From: Gelidibacter sediminis
GTDB lineage: Bacteria > Bacteroidota > Bacteroidia > Flavobacteriales > Flavobacteriaceae
Direction of reading: 5' to 3'
DNA length: 64,000 nucleotides
Assembly: GCF_004364975.1 (NCBI RefSeq)
Contig: NZ_SOBW01000008.1
Span: 1,238,610 to 1,302,609, forward strand
Under the pieces are notes generated by a model that saw only the letters and a list, made by a program, of their open reading frames with translations, was not told where the DNA came from and made no database searches. Positions 54,300 through 63,435 of the stretch are shown in pieces (within the stretch, counting starts at the first letter, position 1; the number at the start of each line of letters is the position of its first letter). Both the position numbers and the translations under genes were made by a program.

Positions 54300-54367
54300 C
54301 TATTTGTGTTTTTCCTTAATTATACTGCACTAATAGCATTTTTCTTAATTTTTAAAGGGTAGTACAA

Positions 54368-54967
54368 TTATTTACACGCACCCTCAGTTATCATATAGTG
54401 AATAGGCTTAAATGTACCACCATTACTATCTTCTGCAGAGCAAGCTGTCAAGGCTACGATAAGATCCATTTCTGCTTGAAACTTCACCATATCTCCAGCT
54501 TTTGATGTTGGTGGCAAGACTTTCAACTTTCCTCTTTCATCAAACTGTACATTCATAAATACATTAAAGGCCGTAGGAATATCATCCACATCAATGCCAT
54601 AAGGTTGTAGATTTTTATAGAGATTTTCCTGACAACTTGGATGGTAGTCTGGATTATCATACATGATTTGAAATGTTTCTGGGCTGCAAGGCGCCAAAAG
54701 GAAATCATTGCGTCCATTGGTATCGGCAATGATTTTCATCATTTTATTCGATCTGTTACTCCATAAATAATTCCCCTTGGTTAGTAATATAGATTCTTCA
54801 AAGTCCATCGATTTTCCCGCAGATATTTTCTCTTTGGTGTCTTCACGATTAAACGCGACCATATCACTGACTTGCTGCCCCATAGGGTCAATTATGGTAA
54901 GCACGTTTCCTTTTTTTAATTCGAAGGCAGCTCCAGTTTGTGGAGGTATAATATGTAATGTATTCAT
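54368..54967 (-). CDS. DUF1989 family protein (urea carboxylase-associated type)
   Basis: About 199 residues from the ATG at 54967. The start is fixed by an ATGA overlap with the stop of the YcgG gene (start 54967, upstream TGA 54964-54966). Features include GAAFELKKGNVLTIIDPMGQ, DFEESILLTKGNYLWSNRSN and DFLLAPCSPETFQIMYDN, then YHPSCQENLYKNL with conserved cysteines. DUF1989 proteins are named from urea carboxylase and guanidine loci; function is not proven. Here the partner is a YcgG-type enzyme, not urea carboxylase. Confidence 0.85.
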   Translation of the reverse strand: MNTLHIIPPQTGAAFELKKGNVLTIIDPMGQQVSDMVAFNREDTKEKISAGKSMDFEESILLTKGNYLWSNRSNKMMKIIADTNGRNDFLLAPCSPETFQIMYDNPDYHPSCQENLYKNLQPYGIDVDDIPTAFNVFMNVQFDERGKLKVLPPTSKAGDMVKFQAEMDLIVALTACSAEDSNGGTFKPIHYMITEGACK

Positions 54968-55641
54968 AAGGTCTTCATTTTTTGGTGAAAAGGGCATTTC
55001 CACTGATCGCCAACAGCTCTGCCACTGTATTGCTTTGCTTCGGTATCTGAACCGAAATCCCGCAAAACAGGATTAATTGACCCTTGTAATTTTTTATCAC
55101 GCCGTCTAATTCTTTTTTTAACCGTTTGATAGGTCCCCATTTCTCTCAACTTTTCAAATTGCCAATGCAAATTCATCACCACCGTGCAATAAGGTGCGCG
55201 CCTTGCAAATCTGGAGCTCTTTGGATGCATCCCTACAATGTAAAATGCTTTTCCCTTAAGACTAAAACTAAAATTAGGACTTTCAACGTCATCACTCACT
55301 TCGGCGTCCCAGTCTTCATCATCACAGTCATGCAGTTTTTGCAAGAGATTCCAAAGGGCCTTTTCAAATTCAAGTTCGGTTTCAAAATCATTCTCCTTAA
55401 AACAAAACAATAAGGTTTCAAAATCATTTGACTCAAAATCATAATTATTTAAATAGGTTTCAATATCTTCTAACATTGGTTCTATCACCGTGTCAGACCG
55501 CATGTCATCATAAATCTTGAGATGATAATTATCCAATTTAAATACTGCATTCGCCATTATACAAGGATGTTTTTCCTTGATGATAAATTCTTTATAAGCT
55601 GACTCAATATTGTGCTGTTCTTCTAAACTCATTGTCTTCAT
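54964..55641 (-). CDS. YqcI/YcgG (GntA-like) family protein, putative haem-dependent N-oxygenase
   Basis: About 225 residues from the ATG at 55641 (an ATG eight codons upstream overlaps the previous stop by 14 bp). HPCIMANAVFKLDNYHL at the start, FYIVGMHPKSSRFARRAPYCTVV in the middle and WKCPFHQK at the end match the YqcI/YcgG family. GntA of this family hydroxylates a guanidine-type nitrogen in guanitoxin synthesis; other members oxidise arginine-like substrates. The stop overlaps the DUF1989 gene, so both are probably translated together and may act on one substrate, possibly a guanidino compound. Substrate is inference. Confidence 0.75.
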   Translation of the reverse strand: MKTMSLEEQHNIESAYKEFIIKEKHPCIMANAVFKLDNYHLKIYDDMRSDTVIEPMLEDIETYLNNYDFESNDFETLLFCFKENDFETELEFEKALWNLLQKLHDCDDEDWDAEVSDDVESPNFSFSLKGKAFYIVGMHPKSSRFARRAPYCTVVMNLHWQFEKLREMGTYQTVKKRIRRRDKKLQGSINPVLRDFGSDTEAKQYSGRAVGDQWKCPFHQKMKTL

Positions 55642-55651
55642 AGTTTTCGAG

Positions 55652-56227
55652 CTATCGTTGTACATCCGTTAACAACCAATCGTCAATAGTGTCATCATTA
55701 TCTTTATGTAAAACAACCATATCTCCTGTAGATTCGAAGATTACAGCTTTAATTTCTGACAGTTTTATAACGTTGGCTTCTCTTAATTTAGACCGTATAT
55801 CGCCTTCCGTAACCCTTACGGCCTTCATATTATCAAATAAAAGTGTTTCGCCATCCATTACTAAGGTAGGTTCATTATCAGTGAGTGATCTAAACCAGTT
55901 AAAGCGCCTTAAATAGGCCGCCATTAATTGGAGAATGTACACTATTAATAGTGCGACAGCTCCTTCCAAAAAACTCACACGCTCTGACAATATTGTCGTA
56001 GCGATTATTGAGCCTACTGCAACAGTCATGGCAAAATCAAAACTGGACATTTTTGAGAAACTTCGTTTTCCAAAGATGCGGGTATAGAGAATTACCGCCA
56101 CATAAATAAAAAATGTAGTGAACAACATGAGGAAGAAAGTCTTTTGGTTTAATACAAAAAGATCTTCGAATGCCTCTTCAAATTGAGGTTCTAATACGAG
56201 ACTTGTTATGGCTAAATTCTGAAGCAT
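55652..56227 (-). CDS. DUF421 (YetF-like) membrane protein
   Basis: 191 residues. Three membrane segments (FFLMLFTTFFIYVAVILYT, FAMTVAVGSIIATTIL, EGAVALLIVYILQLMAAYL) precede a soluble DUF421 domain with PTLVMDGETLLFDNM and AVIFESTGDMVVLHKD. The family is found in stress and spore loci of Firmicutes and widely in Bacteroidetes; function is unknown. It precedes the YcgG gene by about 10 bp or overlaps it, so it belongs to the same operon. Confidence 0.85.
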   Translation of the reverse strand: MLQNLAITSLVLEPQFEEAFEDLFVLNQKTFFLMLFTTFFIYVAVILYTRIFGKRSFSKMSSFDFAMTVAVGSIIATTILSERVSFLEGAVALLIVYILQLMAAYLRRFNWFRSLTDNEPTLVMDGETLLFDNMKAVRVTEGDIRSKLREANVIKLSEIKAVIFESTGDMVVLHKDNDDTIDDWLLTDVQR

Positions 56228-56239
56228 AGGCTCAAAGGT

Positions 56240-56392
56240 TTAATCATTAACTATAAAAGCGTGTATGACGCCAGGAATCCAGCCAATTAAGGTGAGTATA
56301 ATACTAACAACAAGGGTGGTTCCTACACCATGTTTTAAAAAAACAGCTAAGGGTGGTAAGAAAATATTTAATAGAATTGTAACTAATGACAT
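56240..56392 (-). CDS. YqaE/Pmp3-family small membrane protein
   Basis: 50 residues from the ATG at 56392. The two-helix hairpin (LLNIFLPPLAVFLKHG, then TLIGWIPGVIHAFIV) with the FLPP-x-A-V-F-L motif is diagnostic for Pmp3/YqaE. These proteins help membrane potential under salt stress in yeast and are osmotic-stress induced in bacteria. It is 13 bp upstream of the DUF421 gene and likely co-transcribed. Confidence 0.9.
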   Translation of the reverse strand: MSLVTILLNIFLPPLAVFLKHGVGTTLVVSIILTLIGWIPGVIHAFIVND

Positions 56393-56648
56393 AGATTTTA
56401 TATTTAAAGAATTAGTAATGAAATTTGCTCGTTGATTGCTGCTCAGTAACCATTCAAAAAGAGTAGCAATGCGCACTTATTTGATTCTGCATTATATGCT
56501 AGGGATAAAAATATAAATAAGGAGTCTAGACCTTTAGTGCGATAGCCAAAAATATGAGCTCAATAACTGAGAGCTAAGTAAGAGAGGAACACCATAGGGC
56601 TTGCAGAGCAAAAACTGTATAGCAATTGGGTACTCTAATTCAATTGAA

Positions 56649-56906
56649 TTAGTCTTTATTCCCAATTACAATATAGAGCATAATACTGTTGAGGACGAAG
56701 GAAATTCCATTGGTTACTATTATTGGCCAGTCTTCTTTTAAAATACCATACACCGTCCATAGACCTACTCCGCAACATAGAATAATAAACATATATGGAC
56801 TTACATCTTCAACCTCCCTTGTTTTGATGGCTTTTATAATTTGAGGCAAAACCGCGACGGTTGTGAGCACGCCGGCTAAGATGCCGATAATTTCTTCAAA
56901 GGTCAT
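56649..56906 (-). CDS. SemiSWEET sugar transporter
   Basis: 85 residues, three membrane helices. The PQ-loop VLPQIIKAIKTREVEDVSPYMF and the N of SPYMF...TNGISFVLNS match SemiSWEET. Two subunits form a half-barrel pair that moves small sugars such as glucose or sucrose. Length is normal. It is convergent to nothing close and has its own promoter region. Confidence 0.9.
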   Translation of the reverse strand: MTFEEIIGILAGVLTTVAVLPQIIKAIKTREVEDVSPYMFIILCCGVGLWTVYGILKEDWPIIVTNGISFVLNSIMLYIVIGNKD

Positions 56907-56979
56907 AAGTTATTTTGCTGTTTATTATATGGATTTATTTTAGGAGTTTAATTCCTTCAAAAATCGTTTACAAGTCGCA

Positions 56980-57029
56980 TTATATAAAAGAACCAAGCAT
57001 CGAAATGATTTTGTTTCAACTCTTGGTTC
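56980..57029 (-). terminator. Possible terminator of the catalase gene
   Basis: GAACCAAG and CTTGGTTC form a stem with a 24-base loop, followed on the minus strand by TTTTATATAAT. It lies 60 bp beyond the catalase stop codon. Confidence 0.5.
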
Positions 57030-57088
57030 CTTATATAGAAAATAGTCCGCTAGTTCATTTTGGTGAACCTCAAAACGAATCTTTTAGC

Positions 57089-59227
57089 TTACACTGGAAT
57101 CTTTTGTGCTTGCGCCATTCGATCCCAATTGCGATGTTGCTTCATGGCATTGATGAATTTTGAAGGATCACTATTCAAACAAATAGCGGCATCATCCTTG
57201 AAATCTGACACATAAGTTGTTTTTAAAAACTCCACGCCTTCAGCGTCTGCCGCAATAGCTTTACAATGTTTTAAAGCTTCGTTTATAAATTTGGTGAATT
57301 TCGCTTCCTTCTTTAAGGCCTTTATGGAGTCTTTACCACCAGGAACATAGAGCGCATCAAAAAGCACGCTTTCAGTGGTGTTAATAGCAGCATCCACTTT
57401 TTGTTCCTTACCATCATCACTCTGTACAGTGCCGCCATGCGGCGCCACAACTTTAATCATCGCCCCCTCCTTTTCTAATGCATTTTTGATTTTATTAAAG
57501 TCGGTCATCGAGAATCCGTCGCCAACCAGAACTGCGACTTGGCGGGTCTCGATGCTATCAAATTTCGTATTGGACTGACTTAAGGCAGGGTCTTTTTCTA
57601 AATAAATTTTCTTTTTTGGCGGTTGAAATTTTTCGACATCTGCATCAGCCCCTATCGCTTGATTCAATGGTTTTTCAACAGATTTTGGAACTTTAAGTCC
57701 TAGTCCATCTGCGACTTTTTTCGCTAGATCTTGATCAATTTGTGCTATAACATACAACATACGCTCTTGAATGTGTTGATGTGTACATTTCCCTAGTTCA
57801 AAGATATAGGCATCCGTAACATGTTGTTTCTCATAATCAACAAGACTTCTATAAAATAAAGCAGGTTGAGAAAAATGATCGCTAAAACTTTCACTTCTAG
57901 TTCTAATTTTTCTAGCGTCAATACGTTCCTCATAATGCGTAAAAGCACCTTCAGACATTTTAGCAAGATGTGGACACCCACCACTCAAACTGTTAGGAAA
58001 ATATGCTGTTTGTCCTTTAGGGATATCCATTTGCATGTGCCCATCCCGCTGATTGTTATGCGTTGGCACTACAGGCCTGTTGATTGGAATTTGATGAAAA
58101 TTAGGCGATCCCAATCTGGAAAGTTGTGTGTCTCGGTATGAAAAAAGTCGGCCTTGCAGCAGCGGATCATTAGTGAAATCAATTCCTGGGATGATATGAC
58201 CCGGTAAAAATGCCACTTGTTCTGTTTCAGCGAAGAAATTTTCTGGATTTTTATTTAGAGTCATTTTACCAATAATCTTTACTGGTACCATTTCTTCTGG
58301 AATTAATTTGGTGGGGTCTAATAAATCAAACTCAAATTTATGCTCATCCTTTTGCGCCACTATTTGTAGGCCTAATTCCCACTCCGGAAAATGGCCAGCA
58401 TCAATCGCATCCCATAAATCACGACGATGGAAATCAGAATCGGCGCCACTAATTTTCACCGCTTCGTCCCAAGTAACGGAATGCACGCCCAATTTAGGTT
58501 TCCAATGGAATTTTACAAAATGCGATTCCCCTTTATCATTGATCAATCTAAAAGTATGAATCCCAAAGCCTTCCATCATACGTAAACTTCTGGGTATGGC
58601 CCGATCACTCATGACCCAAATTTGATTGTGAAGGGTTTCTGTGGTCCGCGAAATAAAATCGTAAAAAGTATCGTGAGCGGACGCCGCTTGAGGAATCTCC
58701 TTGTTCGGCTCTGGCTTTACGGCGTGTACCAAATCTGGAAACTTCATAGCATCTTGAATAAAAAAGATCGGCATATTATTTCCTACCAAATCCCAAGTGC
58801 CTTCTTCTGTATAAAATTTAACCGCAAAACCACGTACATCCCTAGCCAAATCAGTAGATCCTTTAGAACCTGCTACGGTTGAAAATCGCACAAATACTGG
58901 CGTTTTTCTGCTGGTATCCGTAAAAATTCCAGCTTTACTGTACTGCTCTATACTGTCATACAATTCAAAATAACCATGGGCACCACTCCCTCTAGCGTGT
59001 ACAATGCGTTCAGGGATTCTCTCATGGTCAAAATGGGTAATTTTCTCTCGTAATAAAAAATCTTCTAGCAATGTAGAACCACGTTCGCCTGATTTTAAAG
59101 AATTATTGGTATCATTAACTTTAAGACCTTGATTGGTGGTCATTACGGTGTCTTTCGTTTCTACTTCAAAACGCTTTAAGTCTTCTATTTTTTTAGAATC
59201 GGGATTATTGGAGTTCTTCTTGGCCAT
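57089..59227 (-). CDS. katE: Large-subunit catalase HPII with C-terminal DJ-1/PfpI-like domain
   Basis: 712 residues. The essential histidine is in [17 protein letters not shown], the asparagine in [20 protein letters not shown] and the haem tyrosine in [14 protein letters not shown]. The C-terminal 150 residues ([30 protein letters not shown]) form the flavodoxin/DJ-1-like extra domain of large catalases. It breaks down hydrogen peroxide in the cytoplasm. The gene is monocistronic within a stress-gene block. The GATTTAC repeat at 59400 lies some 170 bp upstream of the start. Confidence 0.97.
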   Translation of the reverse strand: MAKKNSNNPDSKKIEDLKRFEVETKDTVMTTNQGLKVNDTNNSLKSGERGSTLLEDFLLREKITHFDHERIPERIVHARGSGAHGYFELYDSIEQYSKAGIFTDTSRKTPVFVRFSTVAGSKGSTDLARDVRGFAVKFYTEEGTWDLVGNNMPIFFIQDAMKFPDLVHAVKPEPNKEIPQAASAHDTFYDFISRTTETLHNQIWVMSDRAIPRSLRMMEGFGIHTFRLINDKGESHFVKFHWKPKLGVHSVTWDEAVKISGADSDFHRRDLWDAIDAGHFPEWELGLQIVAQKDEHKFEFDLLDPTKLIPEEMVPVKIIGKMTLNKNPENFFAETEQVAFLPGHIIPGIDFTNDPLLQGRLFSYRDTQLSRLGSPNFHQIPINRPVVPTHNNQRDGHMQMDIPKGQTAYFPNSLSGGCPHLAKMSEGAFTHYEERIDARKIRTRSESFSDHFSQPALFYRSLVDYEKQHVTDAYIFELGKCTHQHIQERMLYVIAQIDQDLAKKVADGLGLKVPKSVEKPLNQAIGADADVEKFQPPKKKIYLEKDPALSQSNTKFDSIETRQVAVLVGDGFSMTDFNKIKNALEKEGAMIKVVAPHGGTVQSDDGKEQKVDAAINTTESVLFDALYVPGGKDSIKALKKEAKFTKFINEALKHCKAIAADAEGVEFLKTTYVSDFKDDAAICLNSDPSKFINAMKQHRNWDRMAQAQKIPV

Positions 59228-59399
59228 CAGATTTTAATTTTAAAAAATTAGTAATGTATTGCACCATATAAATGGGCCTTATAATAATTTAGGATACTAA
59301 AATTGATGATTAAAAGTCAGAAAGCTTAACACAAAAAGTGAATTTTGTGTCGTTATTAAAATTATAATACCATCGGAAATAACTATTATTTGCGATATT

Positions 59400-59421
59400 G
59401 GATTTACGATTTACGATTTAA
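59400..59421 (+). repeat. Short GATTTAC tandem repeat
   Basis: GATTTAC, GATTTAC and GATTTAA follow each other in the gap between the catalase and exonuclease III genes. It resembles the TTAGGG/GATTAGG cluster at 42293 and is probably a flavobacterial spacer mini-repeat. Confidence 0.5.
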
Positions 59422-59435
59422 GAAATACACGATAA

Positions 59436-60200
59436 TTAAAACGCTATCTCAAGTTGAATTGGACAATGGTCAGAACCAAAATAGTTTGACATTATACTGA
59501 CGGAACTTATATTATCAATAAATGAATTGCTGACTATAAAATAATCTAAACGCCATCCTGTATTGCGCTCACGAGCCTTAAATCGATAACTCCAATAGGT
59601 ATAAGCAACTGTATATGGATAAAAATGACGATAAACATCCACAAAGCCCGAATTGAGCAAATTGTCCATCCCGTCAATTTCAATCTGTGTATAACCCGCT
59701 GTTTTATTGTAGTTTGACTTATCATTTTTAAGATCTATAGGCCGATGCGCCACATTTAGATCGCCACAAAGTATAACGGGTTTGGCCTCTTCCAAATTCT
59801 TTAAATAATCACGGAAATCATTATCCCATTGTTGTCGGTAATCCAATCGATCCAATTGTTGTCCGGAATTTGGTACATAGACATTCACCAAATAAAACCC
59901 ATCAAATTCTGCACAGATGATCCGTCCTTCAGTATCGTGTACTGCAATACCCATATCATACGTTATGGAAAGGGGTTCTATTTTGGTTAAGATAGCCACG
60001 CCCGAATACCCCTTTCTATCTGCCGAATTGTAAAAATGATGATAGTCAGTCAGTTGAGACAAGGACTTTTCAACTTCGTTATGTTGTGCTTTAGTTTCTT
60101 GAAGACACAGCACATCAGGATCAAGTTGAGAGATGTCGGCAAAAAAATATTTTTTGGTAATGGCGCGTATGCCGTTAATATTCCAAGAGATGATGTTCAT
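59436..60200 (-). CDS. xth: Exodeoxyribonuclease III
   Basis: About 254 residues from the ATG at 60200 (MNIISWNINGIRAI; an in-frame ATG three codons upstream is less likely). The EEP motifs are intact: the N of WNINGIRA, LQETKAQHNEV with the catalytic Glu, and the C-terminal GSDHCPIQLEI with Asp-His. Also GDLNVAH. It removes abasic and damaged 3' ends in base excision repair. Length is normal. It is monocistronic and follows the tandem-Usp gene on the same strand with a 126-bp gap. Confidence 0.92.
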   Translation of the reverse strand: MNIISWNINGIRAITKKYFFADISQLDPDVLCLQETKAQHNEVEKSLSQLTDYHHFYNSADRKGYSGVAILTKIEPLSITYDMGIAVHDTEGRIICAEFDGFYLVNVYVPNSGQQLDRLDYRQQWDNDFRDYLKNLEEAKPVILCGDLNVAHRPIDLKNDKSNYNKTAGYTQIEIDGMDNLLNSGFVDVYRHFYPYTVAYTYWSYRFKARERNTGWRLDYFIVSNSFIDNISSVSIMSNYFGSDHCPIQLEIAF

Positions 60201-60325
60201 ATGTAACAAAAGGTATATAAATTAATAAAATATTGTTTTAAAGTCTGAAGCGTTAAACATCTCCATGATATTTATTTGAGCCAAAAAAGACTAAAGTCTC
60301 GATCCCTTAAATACTATAAACTAGC

Positions 60326-61204
60326 TTATCGAATCACTAATAATGGCATTTTTCTATTTCTGATCAGCAAATCGTTGGTCACACTTCCAACAAATAAGGA
60401 CGTTATATTATTTGCTCCTCTAGCCGCCGTTACCATAATATCAAAATCTCCTTTTTCTGCGTGCATTTCAATAGCCTCCACTACAGAGAGACTTCGTCTG
60501 TCAATATATTTAAAGGGAATGTCTTCCCTCAATTTATATTTCCTTCGGAATTGAATTACCTTTTCCTTTAGATGCAGTTTCGTTTTATCAATTGCTTTCT
60601 CGGTGTTAATGTATGGGAAAAAGAAGGATGGAATATTGTACACGTGCAACGCTTCAACCTTACCTCCTGAACGCGCTACCAAACTGTCAGCTACTTCGAA
60701 ACACTTTGCAGATGCTGAACTAAAATCTGTCGGAATAAGGACTTGATCCATACCGTGTCTGGCTTCCTCAGGCACCAACAACACATTTGCATCGAGCATG
60801 CGTACCAATTTTTGTGATAAGGCACCAGTACCTTGCAATTCATCTTTGTTACCTGTAACCATAATATCAATTTTATACTCCTTGGCTAAATGTGTAAGAA
60901 TACTCTCCGTATAATCGTCAGAAGTAATGATCAGAGTATACGGAACAGATGCCGTATAATGTTCATCTATAGATTTTTGCAAGCCTCTATCTACAATATC
61001 TTCCACGGTGATACCTTCTTCCAAAAAATCGTCATATAAATCATATAATTTATACTGTTTGATATTATGCGTAAAATATAAATGTTCAACATTCCAAACC
61101 TTGCACAAAAAGCTCACATATTTTAATAGAATTGGATCCATTGCAGTAAGGTCTAGAGCTACCATTAAATTTAACTCGTTCTCTAATTTAATTTTCTTTG
61201 TCAT
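60326..61204 (-). CDS. Tandem universal stress protein (two Usp domains)
   Basis: 292 residues. Two Usp-like domains: the first, about residues 1-145, is degenerate (LNLMVALDLTAMDPI, DIMVTGNKDELQGTGA). The second (MDQVLIPTDFSSASAKCFEVA, DIMVTAARGANNITSLFVGSVTNDLL) has the G-2x-G-type ATP-binding end. Cytoplasmic. It is 31 bp after the BCCT transporter gene on the same strand, so probably co-transcribed with it. Confidence 0.85.
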   Translation of the reverse strand: MTKKIKLENELNLMVALDLTAMDPILLKYVSFLCKVWNVEHLYFTHNIKQYKLYDLYDDFLEEGITVEDIVDRGLQKSIDEHYTASVPYTLIITSDDYTESILTHLAKEYKIDIMVTGNKDELQGTGALSQKLVRMLDANVLLVPEEARHGMDQVLIPTDFSSASAKCFEVADSLVARSGGKVEALHVYNIPSFFFPYINTEKAIDKTKLHLKEKVIQFRRKYKLREDIPFKYIDRRSLSVVEAIEMHAEKGDFDIMVTAARGANNITSLFVGSVTNDLLIRNRKMPLLVIR

Positions 61205-61235
61205 GGCTTAACGTCACTTTTTTTTTGAAGTAAAT

Positions 61236-62909
61236 TTACAAATCGGTTATTTTCGGTTCTTTACCTATGTCTTTATTGGGATCAATCTTTTTCAAATTTT
61301 TCTCTTCGCGTTCTTTATTTACCAAATCGAGAATGTTTTTGCGATAGCTTTCGCGTTCCAGAAGTTTTTCCTTTCGTTCAGCCTTTTCATAGTCTTCCGT
61401 CATACCCCGAAACAATGAAAAACACATTAAACCCAGAAGTATGGCAAATGGCAAGCCAGAAATGGTTACCACAGTTTGTAGGGCATTTAAGCCTCCCCCG
61501 TACATTAAAACAGAGGCAATGACACCAATAGCAACGGCCCAAATAACACGTTGATATGGTGGCGTTTTTAATTTGCCACCCGATGTAATACTATCCACTA
61601 CCAAAGCGCCAGAATCAGCCGAGGTTATTATAAAGCTACAAATTAAGATGACACCTAGTACCTTTAGCAACATGGCTAACGGGAATTTATCGAAAAACAC
61701 ATATAGGGCTGTCGAGATATTGTCATTAACAGCAGCAATCATGGCGGTATCGCCTAGTAAAATATCACGCATGGTGGTTCCACCAAACGCACTAAACCAT
61801 AAGAAGGTCACTAGTGCAGGAAGAATTAACACACATAATATAAACTCTTTAATGGTCCGTCCTTTGGATATTCGTGCAATGAACGTTCCAACGAATGGCG
61901 ACCAGGAGATCCACCAGCCCCAATACATAATGGTTCGAGTTTTTTGCCAATCGGTACCCTGTAAAGATTCAGTCCACGTAGACATATCAATAAAATGCAC
62001 TAAATAACTACCTATATTTTGGATGTATGATTTAAAAATGAAGGTCGTAGGCCCTAAGACAAGTACTAGTAAAAAGATGGCAGACGCCACTCTAACATTG
62101 AGCTTACTTAGCATTTGCACCCCTTTATTTACACCACTAAAGGCTGAAATAGTAGCGGCAAGAGTCACCCCTAAAATTATGATGACCTGATAAAATAACG
62201 AGCTCGGAATTCCAAAAACATGGGTCAAGCCGGAGTTAATTTGTCCAACGCCAAACCCAATGGTTGTGGCTAGCCCAAATAAGGTGGTGATAACGGCCAT
62301 GATGTCTATCATATCGCCCATCCAGCCGTGAATCCTATTTCCTAATAAGGGATAGAATGCGGAACGTAAGGTGAGCGGCATTTTTCTATTAAAGGTAAAA
62401 TACGCCAAGGATAGCCCGACCACCGAGTAGATGGCCCAACCGTGAATGCCATGATGAAGAAATGAAAAGTTGATGGCTTCCTGTGCAATTAACGCTGGCT
62501 CATGCCCCGCTAAGCGCGGCGGATTCAAGAAATCGCGCACTGGATCTGCAATACTGAACAGTACTAAACCATTTCCGATGCCCGCACTAAATAACATAGC
62601 GAACCAAGCCCATAAACTGAACTCTGGTTTCGCCTTGTGTCCTCCAATCCTGATTTTACCAAACTTACCAAAGGCCATGTATAAGCCAAAAACAATAAAA
62701 AGATTGACGACCAATGTATAAATCCAGCCGCCATGAGCAGAGACGAAGGTTTGCGCCATCCCAAAATAGTAATCGGCTTGTTCCTTAAAAACTAGGGTAA
62801 ATCCTACCGTAAAAATGATAACCGCGATGGCGGTTAAAAACACGGTCTTATTGACAACGAGACCTAAAAACTTGGATGCACTTTCTTTTCTAGCGACTTT
62901 TATCGACAT
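61236..62909 (-). CDS. BCCT family osmolyte transporter
   Basis: 557 residues with about 12 membrane segments. The family signature is WGWWISWSPFVGTFIARIS, and GKFGKIRIGGHKAKPEFS and MLFSAGIGNGLVLF also match. The C-terminus is a charged cytoplasmic tail (RESYRKNILDLVNKEREEKN), as in BetT/OpuD where it senses osmolarity. It imports betaine, choline or carnitine with sodium or protons; the substrate cannot be fixed. Co-transcription with the tandem-Usp gene suggests osmotic or general stress control. Confidence 0.93.
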   Translation of the reverse strand: MSIKVARKESASKFLGLVVNKTVFLTAIAVIIFTVGFTLVFKEQADYYFGMAQTFVSAHGGWIYTLVVNLFIVFGLYMAFGKFGKIRIGGHKAKPEFSLWAWFAMLFSAGIGNGLVLFSIADPVRDFLNPPRLAGHEPALIAQEAINFSFLHHGIHGWAIYSVVGLSLAYFTFNRKMPLTLRSAFYPLLGNRIHGWMGDMIDIMAVITTLFGLATTIGFGVGQINSGLTHVFGIPSSLFYQVIIILGVTLAATISAFSGVNKGVQMLSKLNVRVASAIFLLVLVLGPTTFIFKSYIQNIGSYLVHFIDMSTWTESLQGTDWQKTRTIMYWGWWISWSPFVGTFIARISKGRTIKEFILCVLILPALVTFLWFSAFGGTTMRDILLGDTAMIAAVNDNISTALYVFFDKFPLAMLLKVLGVILICSFIITSADSGALVVDSITSGGKLKTPPYQRVIWAVAIGVIASVLMYGGGLNALQTVVTISGLPFAILLGLMCFSLFRGMTEDYEKAERKEKLLERESYRKNILDLVNKEREEKNLKKIDPNKDIGKEPKITDL

Positions 62910-63115
62910 ATAAAAATTGATTTATTGAAAAATGACTGTATTTCTTAGAATGTTAATGAGTGAACCTATCAGCGGCCACAGAATGGGAGCCTAATAAATA
63001 AGCGACCCCCATTATAACATTTTAAATATACTTTGCAAATTTTTCGCTTAAATTTTCCAAAGATAATACAGCCCATATAACCAAGGTTACTATTGTAATT
63101 AAGAGGATGCTTTAA

Positions 63116-63351
63116 GTTTGTCAGAAACCGAATATTCAAAAACAAAAATCTAACTTAAAAACTAATAGCACTTCAATACAACTTCAGAATTTAAAATGCA
63201 GCGGCTGTACCATCACCATCAACTCTAAATTAACGCTTAAAAACATTTTCAACATACCAATGGATATCACTGTAAAAAAAGGTTTATATATCAATGACGC
63301 AGAGACAATAGCAATAAAAAAAAGTTAAAAAATCTAGGATATCTTCTTTGA
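63116..63351 (+). pseudogene. Decayed heavy-metal-associated (HMA) domain gene
   Basis: The plus strand encodes IQLQNLKCSGCTITINSKLT and then MDITVKKGLYIND, followed by ETIAIKKS and a stop at 63326. In another frame the same place reads KKLKNLGYLL-stop, the normal end of an HMA domain. The CSGC motif is the usual metal site. There is no start codon in frame and one frameshift near the end, so it is a remnant of a copper- or similar metal-binding chaperone. It lies just upstream of the haem lipoprotein gene. Confidence 0.6.
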
Positions 63352-63435
63352 CAGATTCAAATTTATTAACTTAAAAGGCGAAATTCATTTGTGAGCGGTG
63401 TTTCAAACAAACTATCAAATTAATATTGTCCAATC

